The notes under the pieces: generated by a model
The model's database searches: none
What the model saw: the letters and a program-made list of their open reading frames with translations, nothing else
What the model was told of the DNA's origin: nothing
Made by a program: the position numbers and the translations under genes
Shown: piece by piece, positions 24,489-35,516 of the stretch
How the letters are laid out: each line of letters starts with the position of its first letter
Position numbering within the stretch: position 1 is the first letter of the stretch
NCBI GenBank assembly: GCA_037349315.1
Contig: JBAIAC010000059.1
Span: forward strand, 18,446,501-18,510,500
Length of the DNA stretch: 64,000 nt
DNA from: Chelydra serpentina
Taxonomy: Eukaryota > Chordata > Testudines > Chelydridae
Reading direction: 5' to 3'

Positions 24489-24730
24489 AGGGTACATCCA
24501 CACTACCCGCCCGATTTGGCAGGTAGCGATCAATTTTCTGGGATCGATTTATTGCGGCGCGAGGAGTAAGCGGAGTCGACGGGGGAGCCAGCCTGCGCCG
24601 TGTGGATCCGCAGTAAGTAATTTTAATTTGATCTAAGATATGTTGACTTCAGCTACGCTATTCTTGTAGCTGAAATTGCGTATATTAGATCGAGCCCCCC
24701 CACCCCCCTCTTAGTGTGGACCAAGCCTTA
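24489..24730 (+). mobile_element. CpG-rich MITE-like element, copy 2
   Basis: It begins AAGGGTACATCCACACTACC and ends TTAGTGTGGACCAAGCCTTA. It shares GCAGGTAGCGATCAAT, GGGATCGATTTATTGC and GACTTCAGCTACGCTATTC with the other copies. It is internally shorter than the 19.8 and 38.1 kb copies. Confidence 0.7.
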
Positions 24731-25309
24731 GAGAGACAAGCTTCAACTGCCTGAGCTAAAGGAGCGAGCTTCACCGTCTCACACCAGTAAGTAATTACTG
24801 TGGTTAAAACTGTAAGAGCGTTTATGTCCTAATCCTATTTTCCTCCCCACAGGCTCATGCCTTTCCAAACCAGTCACGGTATGGAATGATTCCATTCTTG
24901 GTTTCTTTCATATATTTAAAAGCCTGGATCATCCATATTATAGTTGAAACAAAATTCCTTCAACTGCTTATACATAAGAACTCCTTTCTGCTTTGCAAAG
25001 ATTGTGAACACATCTCTCCCCTGAATGAATGAGTGTACAGCCTGCTTGGTGGGGAAGTTCCCCCATCACCACCATAAAAGCCCCTTCAGAGGCAGTGGAT
25101 ATATAACCCCTTCCCTGCTGTGTACGGGATTATTCATAGCAACAGTTCCATAGGAAGGTATAGATATTTGGGGGTTGCACTGCAAGAGAGCTTCCATCCC
25201 TAGTACCAAAGGTAGGGTGGGATTTTTCAGAAGCACAAGCCCAATTCTGCTCTCACTGAAGTCCATGGTAAAGCTCCAGAGCTTTTTTTCCCCCCCCCCC
25301 CCTTTCTTT

Positions 25310-25445
25310 CCACTGCTTGCATCCGAAGAAGTGGGTATTCACCCACGAAAGCTTATGCTTCAATACCTCTGTTAGTCTATAAGGTGCCACAGGACCCTTT
25401 GTCGCTTCTACAGATCCAGACTAACACGGCTACCCCTCTGATACT
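25310..25445 (+). repeat. Turtle repeat with hammerhead-like motif, copy 2
   Basis: This fuller copy runs from CCACTGCTTGCATCCGAAG through GTGGGTATTCACCCACGAAA to ACACGGCTACCCCTCTGATA. It is preceded by a C13 run. The core reads CCGAAGA where copy 1 has CTGAAGA. Confidence 0.8.
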
Positions 25446-26149
25446 TGAGAGCTAGACTGGTTTTCTTTTGCCACCCATTCCCCTCTCTCCGTGTAGTGAG
25501 GGTTTTTTCTTCCTGGCTTGATAGTCACACACATTCCCATCACGCGTCACAATGCAAACAGACTGGGGCCAGAATCCAGGTACTTCTATTGCTCCCCAGA
25601 AGTTTGATTTTTATTGTTACATTATAGGGAACATTAACAAAGGGCTCTGCTCCCTGTCTGAGCAGCTCCTCTGACAGTTACACACGAAACACTCCCCTTG
25701 CTACATGTTTCTTGTTACAACATCTTTTGAAAGTGACATAACTCTCCCTGGCCAGGCAACATTGAGTCACATGCAGACAGGATGGGGGTTAAGAGCCACT
25801 AGGGGAGCACAATGCTAACAGGTGCCTAAGGGGCCACCCGAACGCTCATCCATCACCCCAAAGACTAATGACATCTGCACGCACTGGACTCCTCACTCTC
25901 CATCCTAATCTGTGGCCGACAAGATCAACTTTGACAGGAGAAGGAAAGAGCCATTTCCCCCCATACACCTACCATATCTGGATACACAGGGCTGCGTAGC
26001 CACATGACATTGAGGGGGAAAGTGTATAAAGCAGACCCAGTATTACATGCTAGAAAACCAGACAGATGATCAGTGTGATTAAATTCGCGAAGGTAGAAGA
26101 TGGCCAGGGTTACTCCTTCTTTGTACTATAAAAGGTCTTAGCGGCCCCA

Positions 26150-26398
26150 GTTGAGACCAGGGCGCCATTGTGCTAGGTGCTGCACATCCCCATAGGGAGA
26201 GGCAATCCCTGCTCCGAAGAGCTGACTGTAAGTAGACAAGCAGACAACAGATGAAGAAAGCATTACGCCCATTTTACAAATGAGGCAGAGAGAGTAAGTG
26301 ACTTCCCCAAGGTCATGCTGGAAGTCTCTGGTAGAGCTGGCAAGTGAATCCAGATCTCCTGAGGTCTGGAGTATTAGACCATCTTTCCTCCCCATTAC
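26150..26398 (-). mobile_element. MIR-like SINE, reverse, in LSP1 intron
   Basis: GCCATTGTGCTAGGTGCTGC, ATTTTACAAATGAGGCAGAG, GTGACTTCCCCAAGGTCATG and AGATCTCCTGAGGTCTGGAG follow the reverse MIR-type order. It lies about 100 bp downstream of the 26502-26630 exon. Confidence 0.7.
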
Positions 26399-26501
26399 AT
26401 AGCCACACCAGTCTCAGAGGAGGCCATCAGGTCTCCTCTCGCTAAGGTTTAGGCCAGCTCTAAGTGCACTTGCGATTCAGAGCACTCTTAGCAGCATGTA
26501 C

Positions 26502-26630
26502 CGTGGTGGAACTCGCTGGGGACTGGCCATCACATTGTTCATCCTCTTCCCCTTCCAAGCTGGAGGTGCTCGGTGCTTTCTGGCGTTTTTCTGGTGTCGT
26601 CTCCTCCTCATTCCTCCTCCTCTTTTTCTC
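26502..26630 (-). CDS. LSP1: LSP1 middle exon (EEETTPEKRQKAPST)
   Basis: The 43 codons run from EKKRRRNEEETTPEKRQKAP to DGQSPASSTT. They align loosely with human EEEQEEHQKCQQPRTPSP to SPPLSPTT, which precedes the conserved DRTESLNRS block. The acceptor is TTCAG|GAG at 26630 and the donor is ACG|GTACAT at 26501. Both ends are in phase 0, as the flanking exons require. A basic KKRRR cluster begins the exon. Conservation is low, so the placement rests mainly on phase, order and the Ser/Thr/Pro-rich end. Confidence 0.85.
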
Positions 26631-27768
26631 CTGAATGCAAAGAATGAGCAGATCAGGAGCAAAGCTGATTAAATGCCCGCTGTAACAAGTGTCAGACCCA
26701 CCCCCACAAGTGAAGCTTTGGGCAAAGATACTCTGAGCTTTCTTTCACGTGTGAAAATTCATTCTCCCAGTTGTCATTTAAAAAGACAACATTTTTACAG
26801 GTGCAAGGTCACAAAGTGAACTGGTGAGGCATGAGTTTTCACAAATACTTCCCACCAATTTTGCCCAGCTCCCATCAGAAAGAAATGTATATCCCTACTC
26901 CGAGGCAGGGACAGGGAAAGTAACTGCATTTATTCTGAGGAGCTACAAAACCATAACACTTCCTAATTAAAGGGATGTCATGATATATGCAATCACAGTC
27001 CATCTTAAACATTTATTACAACTAAAAGTGACACAGGCAGGCTTCAATACAGGTTGAGTTCCATCTTTGTCTCCCTTGTTTACCAGGGCCACACCATGCC
27101 TTGAACTATATACAGCACAGACACCCCTAGAGGATGGAAGGCAGCAATGCTGGACCCCAGCTTCAGATCTATTAGTACATCAGGCCAAGGCTTCTCAGAG
27201 CGTGGGACAAAAAAGGGGCGGGGGGTGCATGGTTTTGAACACACTGGTTCAGAATTTCCTTAAGAGTCCCCTATCTGTGGCTTTGAAGGACTGGAGAAAC
27301 TGACACACTCTGTACTGAATGATGAGGAGAGGAGGCAGAACAGATACCACAGCAGAGAACTTAGAACACAGAATTACAGGCCTTGTGGTGCTACTTGTCA
27401 GAGCAGCACTAAGTTCTCCATTATGTGCAGTGACTGATTTTTGGGAGGCGGAGAGGAAGAGGGGAGGAGAGAAGAAAGGAGCCAGTAAACATGAAAGTGG
27501 TGTCTACACACTTAAGCGATGTGTAACTGGGGTGCTTGCAGAGCTGCAGTTATACCAATGCCAACTGCTGGGGTAGACGTGCTGCACCATCATAAGGCAG
27601 GAGGTGCACTAGTGTGACCCTTGTAAGCTACTGGGATAGGCACGTATCACAAGTACAAGCCCTGTTTTACACATTGCTGCCATGTGTCTATCCCACATGA
27701 TGGATGCGTCCCCCATGAAGTCACAGCCATACCAAGGGAGATCACAGATCCAATATTTCTGCTCTGAC

Positions 27769-28030
27769 CTCCTGCCCAGCTTTCTCCTCCTCCTCTTCCT
27801 CCTCCTCTTGCTTCTGCTCTTGAATGCATTCTTCCTCAAAAAGTTGCTGAGGCTCCTCCATCTCCAGCGGCTCCTGCCTCATCTCCTCCGTCTCCAGCGG
27901 CTCCTGCCTCATCTCCTCCGTCTCCCCGGGAATCTCCTCCGGGCCCTCCTGATTCAGCTGGACCTGCTCCAGCTTGACTTCAGCTTCCCTCAGACCACTG
28001 TCCTCTTCCTCATAGGAGTGTCCTGGAGAC
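27769..28030 (-). CDS. LSP1: LSP1 acidic exon with an internal 10-residue duplication
   Basis: The exon starts (R)SPGHSYEEEDSG and ends in a run of eight glutamates, then KAGQE. It corresponds to the human RPGLHAYEKEDSDE region and the Glu-rich stretch after it. Residues EEMRQEPLET are encoded twice in a row by an exact 30-bp tandem repeat (27861-27920 on the + strand), which helps explain why the predicted protein is longer than the mammalian one. The acceptor is CCTCTAG|G at 28030 and the donor is GAG|GTCAGA at 27768, ending in phase 0. About a third of the exon is glutamate. The long antisense reading frame through it is a composition artefact. Confidence 0.9.
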
Positions 28031-28439
28031 CTAGAGGTGGGGAGGGGAAGAAGCCTTTGAGAAGGGAAATGAGTGTTTCAAACCCACAGAAAATCTGGTG
28101 TCCTGTACCTTTAAAACACCAGCTTTATTACTAATAGCCCAACATACAACGGGAGTTCTAAAAATACTGTGCAAAAACAGATATATTAGTTAGTGCAAGT
28201 AGGTTTGGGTTTAACGAGAAGCTAGTGCATGGCAGAGCTGGTCAATAAAACAGGAAGAAGAATTACAAACACTTTTGGGAAGTTTACAATTAGCAATAAT
28301 CGCGCCTCGGATTAACCTCATTGGCTACGATACTTAAGACCTGGATGAACTCTTTCAAAAACAGAAGGCAAATCAGGTCCACCCCTTTATCGTTGTTTGC
28401 ATTATGATGGTACATGGAAGCCCCAACTTAAGACAGAGA

Positions 28440-28650
28440 GAGGCCCCACTGCACTTGGTGTTGTACAAGCAGAGCATGAGGTAGCTCTTCAGGGAAGAGA
28501 CTTACAGTCTAAACAGACTGAGGGTGGGATGGGGGGGGGGGGGGGGAGAAACAGGCAGAGAGACTTGCCTGGGGTCAATGGCAGAGCTGGGAATAGGAGC
28601 CAGGTCCCCCGATTCCCAGCCCAGTGTTCTGTCCACTGGTCCACATTCAT
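28440..28650 (-). mobile_element. MIR-like SINE, reverse, with a G16 run
   Basis: GAGACTTACAGTCTAAACAG, a run of 16 G at 28531-28546, AGAGAGACTTGCCTGGGGTC and GGCAGAGCTGGGAATAGGAG show a decayed copy. The G run interrupts it. Confidence 0.6.
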
Positions 28651-28662
28651 TCCAGCAGCAGA

Positions 28663-28734
28663 AGCTGGATCCTAAGCTTATTTAAGTCAATAGGATCCTT
28701 TCCATTGGTTTCTGTGGGCTTTGGATCAGGCCCC
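28663..28734. repeat. Short palindromic repeat, same family as 18650
   Basis: GCTGGATCCTAAGCTTATTT and GTGGGCTTTGGATCAGGCC pair imperfectly around a CAATAGGATCCTTTCCATTG core. Confidence 0.55.
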
Positions 28735-30310
28735 AGGGTGTTTATCACATCTGTTTGGCTCCCTGTACAATACTTGATTACATGAGGCAACTTCCCTTCT
28801 GAACAACTTCTGCCGTGCAATCCAGCTCCTTCCACAGTGAACTCAGTGCTAGATGCCAGATGCCGGCATTACACAGACAGGAGAGCGCTTTCAAAACCCC
28901 AAGCCTTCAATTTCTCAACCTTCACGTCAGACACAGAGTCCCCTCTGAAACGGGCCTGGGGCTAAGGCACAGCAGGAGAGGAGTACAGGACAGTAATGGC
29001 GGAGGGAGACTGGTGAGAACTAAGAAGTAAATGTCACTTCTCCATGCTACAGAATTCCTGCTCCAGTCTCAACTGCAAAGACAAGAAATAATGCCTCCAC
29101 AGTTCTAGTTCCAGATGTATGTAGCAGGAGGAGATCCCCACCCCCTCTCCCTGAGCTCCAGAGCTGGACTTCCCCTGCCCAGCCAGGCTGTGACTGAGAT
29201 CCCTTCTAATTTTGAGGCCATTTGGGATAACGTGTGTGGTCTGAGGTTGGACAAGACTAGCTTGAGTTCAAGGAGATTTCTCCCCCTTGTTCTTTTGTTC
29301 CCCAGCCACCTTCTGGGAGAATTTGATTTCTAACTACAGGACAGTCTGCATTATTCATTAGGGTACAAGAACCATTTACACTCACTCACTCATACTCTCC
29401 TGCCTGCATGTCTGTCCATGCTGCTCCTTGTCTCTTTTAGATACCATTTTTCTACCTGATTTTTTCCCGACCCCAGTAGAACCTAATGGCTGAATTCCAG
29501 TGGTTCCAAAGGAGAACGGAAACCCAACAATGTTAAGCCAAACATTCAAATCTACATTGCCAAAAATAGGGCAAGGAAAAAGAGTAAAATTGTACAACAT
29601 TTTTTCAAAATGCAAAGATTCCAAACAGCTCTAGTCCCAAGCTAGGTACATGTCCCATCTGCCCATCTCTAAAAGGTAGCCCCAGCCCAGGGTTCCCACT
29701 GCACATATTTCTTTGAAGCATTTAGAAAGAGGCTCATGGCTTGATTTTCCAGAGGCGCTAAAATGAGTGACGCTGCAGGCCATTTGCCAGGTCACGTCAA
29801 CTGGCCACAGCTGGAATCCATTTGGCTCACTTGCGGGTCAATACTGATCAAATAGGTATTAGAATTATAATGAAGTGTTTAGACTACTGAATGCATGCGA
29901 GTTGCTGCATGCATTAATCTTGCTTTCAATAGTGGTGTTCAATACTGTAATGTAATATTGGAGCAGTTGTATTGTGAGCCTCTGATACTGTATGAATTGC
30001 TGTACAGTACTGAATAGTGACATTAGCATGAAGAGCTGCTCTTCTACAGAAATTGTTGACCCTGTTGAAAGAGGCTGTCCATCAATACCAGACAGGCTAT
30101 GGGTGGATCTTGCAACAACTGAGGAATTGTCAACAAGAGGACAAAAGACTTGTTGTTCTGCTCGCCTTCCAGTGAAGATTAGTCATGCAAGTGGACTCCT
30201 CCTATCAGCTGAGTTTGCAGCTCAAAGCATGTAGCAAGAATGGGGTAAAAACCCCAAGCAAAAGGAACTACTAGGTATTCTCTATGCTGCAGCAACTCTG
30301 GGGAGGCAAG

Positions 30311-30600
30311 GGCCAGGTCTACACTACAGAATCAGCATAACTAAAGTCGCTCAGGGGTGTGAAATATCCACACACGAGAGACATCCTTATACCAACCTAC
30401 CCCCTCCCCCGCGCGCATGGACAGCACTATATCAATGAGAGAGCTTCTCCTGTCAACATAACTACTGTCTCTCAAGGAGGTGGACTAACGACACTTATGG
30501 GAGAAACTCTCCCATCAGTGTAGGAGCATCTTTACTTAAAACGCTGCATTGGCACAGCTGCACCACTGTAGCACTTAAGTGTAGACCTGCCTGAGGTGTT
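30311..30600 (+). mobile_element. MITE-like element with CCAGGTCTACACTAC ends
   Basis: Left end CCAGGTCTACACTACAGAA and right end TTAAGTGTAGACCTGCC are inverted. The interior has TCAGCATAACTAAAGTCGC and TGTCAACATAACTACTGTC blocks, typical of the non-coding elements that I recognise in turtles. Confidence 0.65.
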
Positions 30601-30759
30601 TCTAGGCAGAAGCAAGAGATCCCCAGCTCCTTAGCCTGGGTTAGCCCTAAAGGACAAACAAACAAACCTAGCTTGCTGATTATAGAAGGTTTCAAAACCT
30701 AATATAGGCAAAGACTAGCAGTTGTGTGTCTATGTTTGTTTGCTTGTAAATAATTCATT

Positions 30760-31215
30760 TCCTTTTCCTGTTTAATAAATCTTCATATAGTTTGCTATAG
30801 GACTGGCTACAAGCATTGTCTTTGGTGTGAGACCTCAAGCGCAATTAGGGTGACCAGACAGCAAGTGTGAAAAATCAGGACGGGGTGGTGGTGGGGGGAA
30901 AATAGGAGCCTATATCAGAAAAAAAAACCCAAATCAGGACTGTCCCTATAAAAATCGGGACATCTGGTCACCCTAAGCGCACTTGACCTGGGGTAAGTGG
31001 CTGATCCTTTGGGACTAGGAGTAACCAGGATATTGCTGTGATTCTTGGTCTTAGCCCTCTATCACAGAGATACACTTACCTGGGTGGCAAGACAGACTGG
31101 AGTACCCAAAGGGGACTGTCTGTGACTCTGTTTAAGGTGGTTAGTGTGCCTGAGGAGTTTGCACTTGGTGGAATTGGCTGGTGAAATCTAAGGTTAGAAC
31201 TCATGACCACTTTGG
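30760..31215 (+). repeat. LTR-like or unclassified turtle repeat, split by MITE copy 2
   Basis: CCTGTTTAATAAATCTTCAT is followed by TTTGGTGTGAGACCTC, and, after the MITE, by CTTGACCTGGGGTAAGTGGC and GGGGACTGTCTGTGACTC. I recognise the order from turtle genomes. The AATAAA followed by a transcribed-looking end suggests an LTR, but no primer site, partner LTR or coding region is seen, so the class is open. Confidence 0.45.
30847..30974 (+). mobile_element. ~120-bp MITE, copy 2
   Basis: The element has the same ends as copy 1. The flanks AAGCGCAATT and AAGCGCACTT match at 9 of 10 positions. It lies inside an LTR-like repeat whose sequence continues on both sides. Confidence 0.85.
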
Positions 31216-31238
31216 GGTTTGTGCCCTGGTTTTGGTTT

Positions 31239-31360
31239 AGGGTGACCAGATGTCCCGATTTTATAGGGACAGTCCCGATTTTGGGGTCTTTTTCTCATAT
31301 AGGCTCCTATTACCCCCCACCCCCCGTCCTGATTTTTCACACTTGCTGTCTGGTCACCCT
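31239..31360 (-). mobile_element. ~120-bp MITE, copy 3 (opposite orientation)
   Basis: The element reads AGGGTGACCAGATGTCCC at its left end, the reverse of copies 1 and 2. The flanks GTTTTGGTTT and ATTTTGGTTT match at 9 of 10 positions. Confidence 0.85.
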
Positions 31361-33264
31361 ATTTTGGTTTGTTTTTTTAAACAGCCTGCCCAGAGGTCGG
31401 TACTCTCACTCCTGTGAGCATTATGACCATAGGTACCATTCAAGTCAATGGGCATTGCAGGTGCTCCCCACCACTTCAAGCCAGGCCACTGTCTATGGAG
31501 TGATTTATGGATTCATTTTACAGTTCTTCTGCTAAGCCAGTCTATAGTCTTCAGTGCTTTCACACCGTCACCAACGCAGTGTCCCTTTGCACCAAGGCAG
31601 CCACCACCAGCAAGGCAGCTAAACTGCTCATTGGAATTAAGTAGATTTTGGCTTATAAGAGAACCAGGAATGCTATGGTCCTCACTAAAGCTCTTCGCTG
31701 CACTGCTACTGAACAAAGTTGTGTTTATGTAGCCACGCCTCAGGATTGGTCATCCACAAGCAATGAATCAGGGAACACTGGCTCTAAAAGCATAAGCAAA
31801 AGGGCAGAGGTCATTCGCTTGAAAGCAGTCTAGCATTTAAACCCGTATACCTGACCTAACCCCGAGAGAACAGAGAGCAACATTGTGTTGGCAGGGGTTC
31901 CATAGAATCAACATACCACAATCTCTGGTGAGGAGGGGACACTGACCACAACACGAGACAGTGAACAAATGCACGCCTCCCTCCCCAGTTAGATACTAGC
32001 ACATGCACCTGGGATCCAGGCAGGCTGCTGATGCTGCCAGGCCAACAATCAGATACATCAAGTCTGCAGCCTGGTTGCCTTCTTAACCACAGGCATTGTT
32101 CCCTCACCTGAATTCAGAGTAGCTATCACCAGTCATCTCTGCACAGCTAAGGACGGAGCGACCGAGTGGAGGTTAGGTAATGGACAGCGTGTTGAGCAAG
32201 AGGTGGTAGAAGGTGAAAGGGGAAGTTGAGGAAGGATTTAGGCTCTCCTAGGCTCTGAATCAGGCAGAGAGAAGATCTGAATGACGACATCTCCTACCTC
32301 CCAGCTCAGTGCTTTAGTCACCAGGCTAGAGACACCTCCTCACTCATTGTCACCATGACTATTTAGATATTTATATAAAGTGGAACAGCTTCAACAGGAG
32401 AGACTGAGAGCAACCCACCCATAACTGCCTACAGACTGGCAGTTTGGACACACAGCTGGTGGGCGGAAGAGAGGAAAGAAGAGAGGAAGAAAGGTCTGAA
32501 CTCAGGGTCCCTGCTCCAGAGCAGGAATTCCAACCTCAGGGATTCTCCCCTTGCTGTAGTTAACCCACCTCCCTGAGAGGCAGTAGCTAGGTCAACAGAA
32601 CAATTCTTCCACTGACCCAGCACAGTCACCCTGGGTTAGTTCAGCATATTACGTCTCTCCAGGAGTGTGGGTTTTTCACTGCCGACATAAGTTCCCAGTG
32701 CAGACCAGCCCTACGTCTTGTATATCCTGTTTGCCCTAACCACTGGGCTGAAGGCAAAGAGGCGGGGTGCGCGCGCACACACACACACTTTCTTTTCTGG
32801 CCTGTAATGAAATTCTCTAATTTGCTGACAAATTCCAAACATTTTTGGAACCAAACAATCTTTCCCCTGTTTTTTCAGTTCGGCGGCCATGCCAGAAAAG
32901 TCAATTAACAACTCAGGTCTAGTTTGGAGTTTCTCTATCACGTTGAAGGGAGATGACAATCCTTCTTTGCACTTTGTCTCATTTCCATAACATACCAAAG
33001 CGGCACACCAGGTTTCAGGGGAGAAGGCTACAGGGTGCTGCAAACAGCAGAGACCCAGCCAATCCATCCCCAGAACTGCTGGAATTCCAGAGGGGCGGGG
33101 AATTATTCATACAGCAGCTTCCGCCAGCACCTACCCTCTTCCACCAAAAATGGAGTGGATTTAAGTAGCCAGACTTGATCTCTTCACAGCAATGCTGAGA
33201 GGCTCAATTCACTGGCATTTGTAAACACATTGCTCAGGTCTAAAAATACGTTCACCTTTATGTT

Positions 33265-33372
33265 TGTATTGCCATAGCATCTAGGAGTTCTAGTCATGAA
33301 CCACTTCCTACTGTGCAAAACACAGAACAAGAGATGATCCCTGCCCCACAGATCTTATGATCCAAGTAACGT
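33265..33372 (-). mobile_element. MIR-like/CORE-SINE fragment, reverse
   Basis: TTGCCATAGCATCTAGGAGT, TCTAGTCATGAACCAC and GATCCCTGCCCCACAGATCT resemble the 63226 copy. Confidence 0.55.
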
Positions 33373-34337
33373 TTGCAGCACAGCCTTAAAACCACAGGCT
33401 TCTGCAGTGCCGCTATCTATAAAGTAAACCCCCACCTAATGGAAGTGCACTGACCTTGTCCTGTAGTAGCATAGTTGCAACAGGATGTGTCATGTTCAGA
33501 ACTAGTCCCTTTGAAATGCATTTCACCCTCATGCACTGGCTAAAGTTCAGGCCAGTACAAGCAGGAATCATTTTCTAGACTGCCGTGTTTGCATCACATC
33601 TAGCATCTCAGTTGGCAGCAGTGGCCTCCCCAGGAATTGAAATCTCCCCAGGAATTGAAATGGGGGGGGGTCGAATTTACTGGGGGGGTGTCACTAAATT
33701 GGCATGTAACTAGTTCACAAAACTGGGGGTGTGTTGGGGAAATTCAGGGGGGGTGTAGCGAAATCACTGGTTGGCAGGCTCCACAGAGAAGCCAAGGATT
33801 AGTCAGGCAGAGAGAACTATGCTCCAGCTCTTCCCAGGTCAGGGCTTCATGCCATGCTGTCCCTACTATGAGACTAAAAGCCTTTGGTCTCCAGGTCTGC
33901 TAAACCATCACTACCCTGGCTCACATTTTGAGAAAGACAGTGAGGTCAGCCTCTGCCTGGTCAGTAAGCATCCCAAATGCCACTATCTCTGAACAAAGAC
34001 CAACTCTAAGAGGATATTAGATAAAGCTACGATATATTGAACATAGTGGGTAAGGGAATATATTTTATTGGACCAACATCTGTTGGAAGAAGGTACAAGC
34101 TTTGAAGTGACGCAGAGCTCTTCTTCAGGCCTGGGGGAGGAGGCCGAGTGTATTGAGCTCAGACAAGTTGGCACATGATAGCATCACTGCTTGCCTCAAA
34201 TACACACAAGATAATGCACAAAACTCAGAAATCCGCCCAAAACACATTGCCAAACTCATGCATTTCACCCTCACCCACAACAACTTCAACTGAACACACA
34301 CTTTGCCCAAACCACTGGAACAGCCCTGGGTGCCAGG

Positions 34338-34703
34338 ATGGCTCCCCAATATACCAGCCTCTTCATGGGCCACCTCAAGGAAGAATTTCTGGACAAATGC
34401 ACCACAAAACCAACAATATACCTGAGATACATCAATATTTTCATCCTCCAGACAGAAGATCTAAACTCCCTCAGAGTTCCACCACAACTCTCTCGAGAAG
34501 ACGCCCATACCAGCATCAACTTCCTGGACACCACGATCAGCTTAATCAAATCACGATATACAAGAAATCCACCAGTCACCACATTTGCCTCCACAAATCC
34601 AGCAGCCACCCCAGACCACACACGCAAAAATAGTTATCTACAGCCAGGCACTCAAATATCACAGAATTTGCTCCAAAGAAAGAGTCTGAGATACACCCCT
34701 TAA
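34338..34703 (+). pseudogene. PLE reverse-transcriptase fragment
   Basis: The 121-codon open stretch covers part of the palm domain. It includes the block before the active site (LFMGHLKEEFLDKC), the degenerate active-site region YLRYINIFIL with the paired aspartates missing, and INFLDTTISL downstream, which resembles the conserved NFLDTTI segment of Penelope-type RT. Another frame continues the match (KKSTSHHICLHKSSSHP in the 34175 frame), so there is a frameshift near 34560. Confidence 0.8.
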
Positions 34704-34804
34704 ACACACTTAAAACCACCTTCACTTAAAACCACCTTCACTAAACAAGATACACAAGGCAGGTGAGGCACTCACCCACCTTCTCTCTCTAATGTCTTAG
34801 AACT

Positions 34805-34925
34805 AGGCTGACCAAATAGAAAGTGTGAAAAATTGGGGTGGGGGTGGAGGGTAATAGGTGCCTATACAAGAAAAAGCCCCAAATGTCCTGATTTTGTAGG
34901 GACAGTCCTGATATCTGGTCACCCT
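34805..34925 (+). mobile_element. ~120-bp MITE, copy 4, nested in the Penelope-like element
   Basis: The left end is AGGCTGACC (one change) and the right end is GGTCACCCT. The flanks TCTTAGAACT and ACTTGGAACC match at 7 of 10 positions, so this is an older copy. It interrupts the Penelope-like reading frame. Confidence 0.8.
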
Positions 34926-35295
34926 ACTTGGAACCAACATGGATACAACACTGCATTCACTAAACAAGGACACTCTGCCAGAGATTGCATCATGGAAAGG
35001 GCCACCCTAACACCCCAGGAGAACTTGTTTGAAGACAGGAAAGAGAAACCACTGGTTGTCACCTACCACCCCACACCAAAACCCATATGGGGCATCATTA
35101 AACAAAATTACAACCCATATTTGATGAAGACCACATCCTGAAAGAAATCTTTCCCGAATCCCCTATGGCCTTCAAAACAACCCCACAATCGCATCACCAG
35201 ATGCAAGTTCCTCACAGACCAGGATACACCAACTCAAAGCGGCACCAGACCCTACCAGAAGAAATGTAAAACCTGCAGACATCTCCACTGCTACA

Positions 35296-35516
35296 ATGAC
35301 CAATACTCCCCTCCCCCACACACCTTTCAAACTTGATGGATCCTACACATGCTTATCACACCACGTGATGTTCCTCATCAAGTGCCCCCGCAACAACTAT
35401 GTGCGTGAAACCAGAAAAATCACTAACTACACTCCAGTGAGTTCACACAGAAAGATGATAAAAGACAAACACCATATCATCCATAGACAAACTTTTCCAA
35501 AGCAATCACTCCACAG
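35296..35516 (+). pseudogene. PLE GIY-YIG nuclease-region fragment
   Basis: The translation reads FKLDGSYTCLSHHVMFLIKC and then PRNNYVRETRK, with SSHRKMIKDKHH downstream. This resembles the Cys-containing lead-in and the YxGETG core of Penelope-type GIY-YIG domains, with the core glycine replaced. The frame is cut at 35516 by the hAT insertion and resumes at 37207. Confidence 0.65.

Noticed and set aside
27682..28134. 150-codon Leu-rich frame on the + strand
   Set aside because: Antisense of the Glu-rich LSP1 exon (CTC read as Leu). The sense exon has matching splice sites and LSP1 similarity.
30760..31215. Endogenous retrovirus
   Set aside because: The LTR-like stretch has no partner LTR, primer site or gag/pol frame in the window, so only an unclassified repeat is supported.
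34175..34633. 152-codon frame as an independent gene
   Set aside because: It is an alternative frame of the Penelope-like RT region; part of it continues the RT match after a frameshift.
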